DNA from: Monilinia fructicola
Taxonomy: Eukaryota > Ascomycota > Leotiomycetes > Helotiales > Sclerotiniaceae
Direction: 5' to 3'
NCBI GenBank assembly: GCA_008692225.1
Contig: VICG01000010.1
Coordinates: 868,001-932,000 of the forward strand
DNA length: 64,000 nt
Under the pieces are notes generated by a model. That model ran no database searches. It had not been told where the DNA came from and worked only from the letters and a program-made list of their open reading frames with translations. This document shows, one piece after another, positions 58,832-64,000 of the stretch; the stretch's first letter is position 1, and each line of letters opens with the position of its first letter. The position numbers and the translations under genes are program-made.

Positions 58832-59431
58832 ATTTGAGTATTTGCTCTCTATTATTGTATCTGGAGTTGGAGATTATCTATCGCTTCCGCTGTACTGTAC
58901 AAGTTGGAATTTGGATATTAATGGTAGGGGAGGATATCTGGAAATCGGGATGCTATACTGTCATTTCTCACCATAATAAATATATTTTCTCGATCGCTGC
59001 TATCGCTCTGGTGATTTCTCGCAGATAGTCTTCTATAGCACATCTCGCACGGGAGCGGCAAAGACAGCGGAATATCGTTCGCCTAGTACCGCATAGCTTT
59101 TTCATACATTGTTCCGTCAACCCATCGATCTTTGCCGCCCACCTCCCCTCCTGCGCCCCTTTCAAAACTTCTTCATCGTCCCTAAAAGTAGATTGACCCG
59201 CCGCTACATACATCTCCCATTGAAGTGAAGATGGTTCCTGGTCCGCATTATGGAACCCAAGTTCCACCAAGTGAAATGGAGCCCACGATTACCTTCCAAA
59301 TTTCTACCAAGACTCAAGAATGCCTAGGAGTTTCTAGAAATAGTCCGCGTCTGACGTAGCGCCTAAACCAGACGCTCGATGCGAAAGCCAAAGCCCCACA
59401 AGCTTCACCGTCGCTCCGCTCCGTCACGCCA
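58832..59431. other. intergenic, no supported gene
   Basis: 3' region of PFA3. A minus frame at 58968-59270 (100 codons) is charged and open but has no recognised family or splice signals. Confidence 0.45.
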
Positions 59432-60080
59432 TCACCCCTCTTCCTCAAGCTGCCAAAACCTCTGCAACTCTTCAGCAGAAAGAAGCATGGTCTTTTCAGA
59501 ATACGAAACCAAATCCATACCTCTCCGTCTCATCCCCACTTCTTCGCCAACTCTAGCCCTAATCCTGAGCTCCATACCCTCGTCTCCCACGTTGCCGCGT
59601 GATCGTGCTGAGGTACACCCATTTCCATGTACAGGCGTGACACTAAGCCGAAAAATCATCAGCAGAGCAATAAGCGTTCGCATTTCCGCACCGGTGAAAG
59701 TCGACCGAGACAAAATGTCGGGCCGCCAGCAAGACCACGGAAGGAAATCAGATGGTGGCGTTTAATCTCGGGTAGGAAACGCAGGTGGTTAAGTTCCGAA
59801 ACATTGGGTCCCCAGATAGAGGCACGAGTGTGCTGGACGGGACCCGGGATCATCAATGTGCTTCCTTTCCTCGAGAGATACTCGCTACCGAGCATGTGAG
59901 GCTCTTGGTGACTTGTCTTGTTGATGTTCCGATGGTGTGGACACGGCGCACGGCTGTTAATGTGGACGGTAGTTTTGGAAGATCGACTGTCACGCGTGAC
60001 AGTCTCGTCGTGTTTCGGGCTACTTATCTCATCGAAAAGAACCCTTGAAAGCACCTCTAACGGGTGTTCAACTTTGAATT
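59432..60080 (-). pseudogene. cytochrome P450 relic, C-terminal third
   Basis: Minus-strand fragments match the C-terminal third of a fungal P450 of the CYP7/CYP8-like class. After a degraded K-helix region comes GSEYLSRKGSTLMIPGPVQH, SIWGPNVSELNHLRFLPE, and the heme loop GLAGGPTFCLGR. Then, in a different frame, come GAEMRTLIALLMIFRLSVTPV and a typical C-terminus ending before 59432. The Cys is kept, but the canonical Phe and Pro of the heme loop (FGGG...CPG) are Leu and Leu here. A frame break lies about 59705, directly after the heme motif, and another near 59890. I found no N-terminal two thirds; a hydrophobic 41-codon frame starting at 60489 could be a separated membrane anchor, but that is a guess. 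Confidence 0.72.
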
Positions 60081-61881
60081 GTGAGATATCAATGGGCTTC
60101 TTATGCTTGGTGTTATGTTGAAAAGCAGTTTTAGCGAAAGCGGATCCCTCGTTGTGACGGCCGTTTTAGAAACGTTTCTCAAATGCTTTTGTCATCTATT
60201 CTCGAGCCTGGAGACTCGCTTTGGCGAGTAGAGAAGAAAATAGTCTTATCAGGAGAACAATAACTCCGGGTTGAAACTCCCTGGATACAATTAGTATCTA
60301 GACCAGCCAGCCATGATTCCTTCCATCACCGATCTTACCAAAAGCCATCAAAAACAGCATGATCATGGAATGAGATTTGGGGTCCATAGACGGAGCCAGT
60401 AGTCGCGATTGTAATTTCGCGCTTCCCAAAGTCGAAGAACAGAAACGGCAATCATACACGTGGTAATGATAGCAAGAGTGCTAGACATACTGGATATCTT
60501 AGACTTTGCCAAGTGGTGAGTGGGTAATCTAGTGAATTGCAAATGGTACATGGAGTTTCGGGAGTGTCAATTGACTCAGTCTCAAGTTGAGAGAGTATGA
60601 AACACCCATCGCTTGAGCCAACAGATATTATGTTTTAACTGGGTGATTTTCCTCGACAGGAGGTCTTTTTTGGCGAATGCAAATCCAATCAAGCGAGAAA
60701 TCAATTCCGTGACAAAATGCAATAGCGTGACATTCAATTCTTGGTCCAAATATATGACTTCTCAACCCGGCTCAATGTAGGCAGCTGTAAAATCTACTAT
60801 TGAAACTATCTCTTTCATTTCAATTCTATGAAATCTATTCCGGAGTGCCTGTGGCTTCATTTATACAATATACGATGCTCAATTCACCGCGCCACTAAGG
60901 CGTTTCAAGGCGTTCTTTGGCCCTATGTAGCGAATCGGGTGAAACATTTTCGATTTTCAAGTCATCGAGTAGGCATACACTTTAATATGCGGTGCATGCA
61001 ATTATACTGGAAATACTTGACGGGGGACTGGGGGCGGATAAGTGATCCTCTTTGCATTAACCTCTCAGGATATTTTTACTTCGGCTCTGCTACGTCCATA
61101 TTTTCCAAGATCCAATGTTATGGGGCTGGAAGATCCCCTTCTCCTGAAAAACAGTGCACTAAGCTATTTTAAAAACATAATTTAGGCGGAAAATGATAGA
61201 ACTGACTAACTATTGAGTCTCGAGTTAAGATTCGTAGAACATGAATATCCGACTGGCTCCGTTTCCGTTTCGAGTGACATGGAATGAGAATCGTTCACTG
61301 AGCTGATCCCCCTACATCTAGTCCTCACGTAGGACGCAGAATGGGCAGGAGCATGATTCAATATCTTGGCAAATGAGGTCCCGCATAGAACAATAACACT
61401 AAGAGTGGATTCTATGGTGCTTGTTGCAAATCAGCTATGCTTCCTTCTCCTGTTTCTCTATAAATTATTAGTACTCACGAGACTGCCCATGAGCATACAT
61501 TCTTGTAGATGTTTTCAACCCTCCAAGTAGCTGGATCCGATTCCTGTATCCCCTGATACAGCAGTAAGAATACTGATTATGCAATTCTAGAAGAATATTT
61601 CCTTCAGTAAGTTCGTAGCTATATCTAGGAGCTTAAACCTCATACCCTGTTCCAGTGAGAATGTGACAAAAAGGCCAAATTTTGGCTTTCTCGATAGACA
61701 GGTATAAGTAATTATCAGGATAGAAAAAGTTAAGAGTAAAAGGTGGGCGATGACGTTAACGACTCGGGTTGTTATGCGGAAAAGCTAGACCACTCTAGAT
61801 AAGTCCCCTCAAGCGGATGAGCCTAACCCCGCCAAGTATGACATTCGGTCAGTTCCCCAACGAGGTCCACAAAACGTCACA
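60081..61881. other. 1.8-kb gap, no supported gene
   Basis: No secure gene. A minus-strand frame beginning at 60489 (MSSTLAIITTCMIAVSVL) is membrane-anchor-like. A plus frame at 60828-61172 has no recognised family. Other sequence is unremarkable. Confidence 0.4.
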
Positions 61882-63027
61882 ATGACAGCAACAGATTTTG
61901 TATACCACGCGGCAGATAAAGAAGCCCAGTTACTACCAATATGCGAACATAGACCTACTCGATGGCTTGATAATTGCTATAGCCTTCCCAAAAATCATGA
62001 ATGAGTTTTCAGTCGCCAATTGCTACGTATGGCCTATGGATCTCAAACTTTTTCCTCGTTGCTTAAACTGTTTCTCGCCTGCTCAGTGCTCAGTTTTGTA
62101 ACATATTTGGGCGCCTTATACCAATGTTCATCTCCATATCTCTCTTCGGGCAAAAGAGTGGGATGGCGGGAGGTTCAAATAGCTCCACGATTATCCTAGC
62201 CGGCAGAAGGTTCAAAGATTAGGCTGCAGGTATATCATGGTGCTTATTGAGCTTATTGAATGAAATATTGCGCCGCTGGGAGAAGAAGCAAAATGCCTTC
62301 TCGTTTTCATGTCTTCAAAGAGCGATGCCGCTAATTATAGGACCCGCCCTGAGGGGTGTTCCTTCGATAGTAAACTGGTGGTGAACTTTCTATTAAAAAT
62401 CTCCCTATTGCACAATTCCCCATGGTTGTCCTGGTCGTATTTATTAATTAATCTTCATGACGACAAAGAAGTTGCAGCACTCCGTTGAATCGATAGGCTG
62501 AGAAACTGCCTTTCAATACCCCGCTATGTCTAATCTTTGTAATTGCTGGCTAGTGTTATATTTGATGGAAGTTTCCTTGGTATTCCTCGTGAGTGATCCT
62601 TTCAATCGTTCATTGACCCCTGAGATAGATAAACTTTCATGCATCAGTACGGGTGGAGACTATCATAGCTCTAGAAAGAAAGCGCTACACCCTCTTTTCT
62701 CCACGAATCTAACTTCAGTCGCCTCCTTCTACATCCACTTTGTATTCTCGACACAGCTCCAGGGCGGTGTGCTTCATTCAACTTGTCTGATGTAAAACCT
62801 TGAGAGGAGCATCGCCTCTCAAAGCTGATGCAGATTTCATACTCTTAGAAGCGTTTTTCGTCGTCACAGCTGCTCTGGCCGACGGGATTCTTTCGAAATT
62901 CGGACATTAACGGCCATTGCAATTCCTCGAGTATTGTCTTAGTATTATTGAACAGCAGTTGAATAGAACTACCATGCTATCAAGCACCACTTCCAAGGTT
63001 TCTTGGATTGTATTTCAAGAAGCGTGA
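61882..63027 (+). pseudogene. decayed MFS (DHA2-type) transporter
   Basis: Across 1.1 kb the three plus frames carry, in the right order, pieces of a 14-TM drug/H+ antiporter-type MFS protein. They are LDGLIIAIAFPKIMNEF (TM1, normally near LDxTIVxxAxPxI), NIFGRLIPMFISISLFGQKSG and MAGGSNSSTIILAGRRFKD (TM2-TM3, the NIFGR and AGR motifs), YIMVLIELIE, GPALRGVPSIVNWW (the GPxxGG...WRW motif), NLPIAQFPMVVLVVFI, RIDRLRNCLS, TNLTSVASFYIHF, and LRGASPLKADADF with GILSKFGH. Stops interrupt nearly every piece and the 3' third is missing. A plausible old start is the ATG at 61882. The number of stops and shifts is far beyond one or two indels. Confidence 0.8.
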
Positions 63028-63448
63028 AATGTAACCTCGGAGAGCGCTAGCGAGTCCTTTGCTATTTATAAACGTCGTTGAATACCTAGTGGAGGTTATT
63101 GTGTGTACTCCGTACTCTCCTCCGTATCCGTACATATACATACTTTAGTGGAGTTACATGTACGTAAAGTATATGTGCGAGCATGGTATGAACATTACGT
63201 AATCACGCCATTCGAGGCCACGTTCACGTTATCGCAATCCGCTAGTCCTTATCTTATTACAGCAGCTCCAACGCTTCAACTGCAGGTGTACATACCGATG
63301 AATAAGTAATTGGCATTTTCAACAACCAACATTCAACAAGATATCATATACCCAAATATAAAAGCTCTTCATATTTCTCATCCTCAAGTGGGAAGATATT
63401 GGAACAAAGTATCTCCTATCCTGTAACCTAAAGCTTTTCAATTCAGTC
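63028..63448. other. promoter region of the E2 gene
   Basis: About 420 bp between the MFS relic and the E2 gene. It contains an inverted GTACGTAAAGTATATG-like stretch near 63150-63180. No gene seen. Confidence 0.45.
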
Positions 63449-64000
63449 ATGGCGCCCGGCTTCAATACCAAATCTCCCACTATGAAGCGCATCAGTAAGT
63501 TATATGTGTACAATGCTTGACATAATTTCATGGCATGTCAATTTATTAACCAAGAATCTAGTGAAAGAAGCTGCGGAACTCTCAGAGCATCCATCTCCAG
63601 ATTATACGGCTTCTCCGGCCTCGGATACTGATTTATTTGACTGGCACTTCACATTACGTGGCCCTCCATCCTCATCTTTCGCTGATGGCATTTATCATGG
63701 GCGCATCGTTCTGCCTCCTCAATACCCTCTGCGACCTCCTTCCTTTCGGTTTCTTACGCCTAGTGGAAGATTCGAAGTGAATCGCGAGATTTGCTTGAGT
63801 ATCAGTGGGCACCATGAGGAAACATGGCAACCTGCTTGGGGAATACGAACCGCACTAGTAGCCCTCAGGTCTTTTATGGAGACGAATCCTTCGGGACAGC
63901 TAGGAGGAGTCGATGCAAGCGATAGTGTTAGGAAGAGAATAGCGGGAGAGAGTAGGGGATGGAAATGCGGAGTTTGTGGTGGAAGGAGTTGCGAGGAAAT
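63449..64000 (+). CDS. ubiquitin-conjugating enzyme E2, UBE2J/Ubc6-like (partial)
   Basis: A non-canonical E2 of the UBE2J group, which acts at the ER membrane in protein quality control (ERAD). Exon 1 is 63449-63494, the intron is 63495-63561 (67 bp, GTAAGT donor), and exon 2 runs off the window end. The visible 161 residues include MKRIMKEAAELSEHPS, DLFDWHFTLRGPPSSSFADG, YPLRPPSFRFLTPSGRFEVN (the TPxGRF motif that replaces HPN in this group), the catalytic Cys in EICLSISGHHEETWQPAWGIR, and ALVALRSFMETN. A second Cys pair (WKCGVCGG) lies at the end of the window. The C-terminal membrane anchor typical of the group would lie beyond 64000 and cannot be checked. Frame intact so far. Confidence 0.92.

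Noticed and set aside
60363..60551. N-terminal membrane anchor of the second P450 relic
   Set aside because: The 41-codon frame from 60489 has a hydrophobic start, but the expected proline-rich hinge and linking sequence are absent, so it is mentioned only as a possibility.
1..64000. tRNA, 5S rRNA or CRISPR array
   Set aside because: I scanned for T-loop-like GTTCRANTC motifs, 5S-like blocks and regularly spaced repeats. Nothing convincing appeared, though a covariance-model search would be decisive. The tandem repeats here are simple and lack unique spacers.

Overview
The window looks like nuclear DNA of a filamentous ascomycete (Pezizomycotina). The signs are many short spliceosomal introns (about 46-100 bp, GTAAGT/GTATGT-type donors, CTAAC-type branch sites, one long 303-bp exception), monocistronic genes on both strands, and fungus-specific families: a Zn2Cys6 regulator, a 2EXR-domain protein, a DUF7702 membrane protein, PFA3, and an OAC1-type carrier. 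A Leotiomycete such as a Sclerotiniaceae relative would fit, but that is impression, not proof. All gene models below come from reading splice sites and frames by hand.

Layout. 1-13 kb: RIB3 (riboflavin), COQ3 (ubiquinone), an SR-type RNA-binding protein with a broken frame, a decaying 2EXR locus, weak hypothetical genes and FBP1 (gluconeogenesis). 13-17 kb: a repeat-rich, partly AT-rich stretch with no secure gene. 17-24 kb: a six-exon Zn2Cys6 transcription factor and a pepsin-like protein that has lost both catalytic aspartates. 26-36 kb: the densest block, with a small unknown gene, a COMT-type O-methyltransferase, SWD2/WDR82, OAC1, NCS2 and a seven-transmembrane PTM1/Lung-7TM-type receptor. 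SWD2/OAC1 and NCS2/7TM are divergent pairs; OAC1 and NCS2 converge. 38-49 kb: a cytochrome P450 relic, a secreted six-hairpin glycosidase-like gene, a DsbA-like oxidoreductase, a short-chain dehydrogenase, a disordered unknown protein and a DUF7702 membrane protein. 49.6-53.2 kb: no secure gene. 53-59 kb: a C2H2 zinc-finger gene whose last exon is easy to miss, and the DHHC palmitoyltransferase PFA3. 59-63 kb: a second P450 relic and a decayed MFS transporter. A UBE2J-type ubiquitin-conjugating enzyme runs off the right end.

The genes do not form one pathway. Most are independent housekeeping genes (cofactor synthesis, chromatin, tRNA thiolation, membrane traffic, mitochondrial transport), interspersed with decayed accessory genes.

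Two themes stand out. First, at least seven genes carry single-base frame breaks, mostly one extra base in a short homopolymer. Six of these genes regain an exact multiple-of-three coding length when the breaks are discounted, which points to sequencing or assembly indels rather than gene death. Second, the two P450 relics and the MFS relic, which are in none of the intact gene models, show real decay: stops, lost catalytic motifs and missing halves. I found no CRISPR array, no convincing tRNA or rRNA gene, and no intact transposon.
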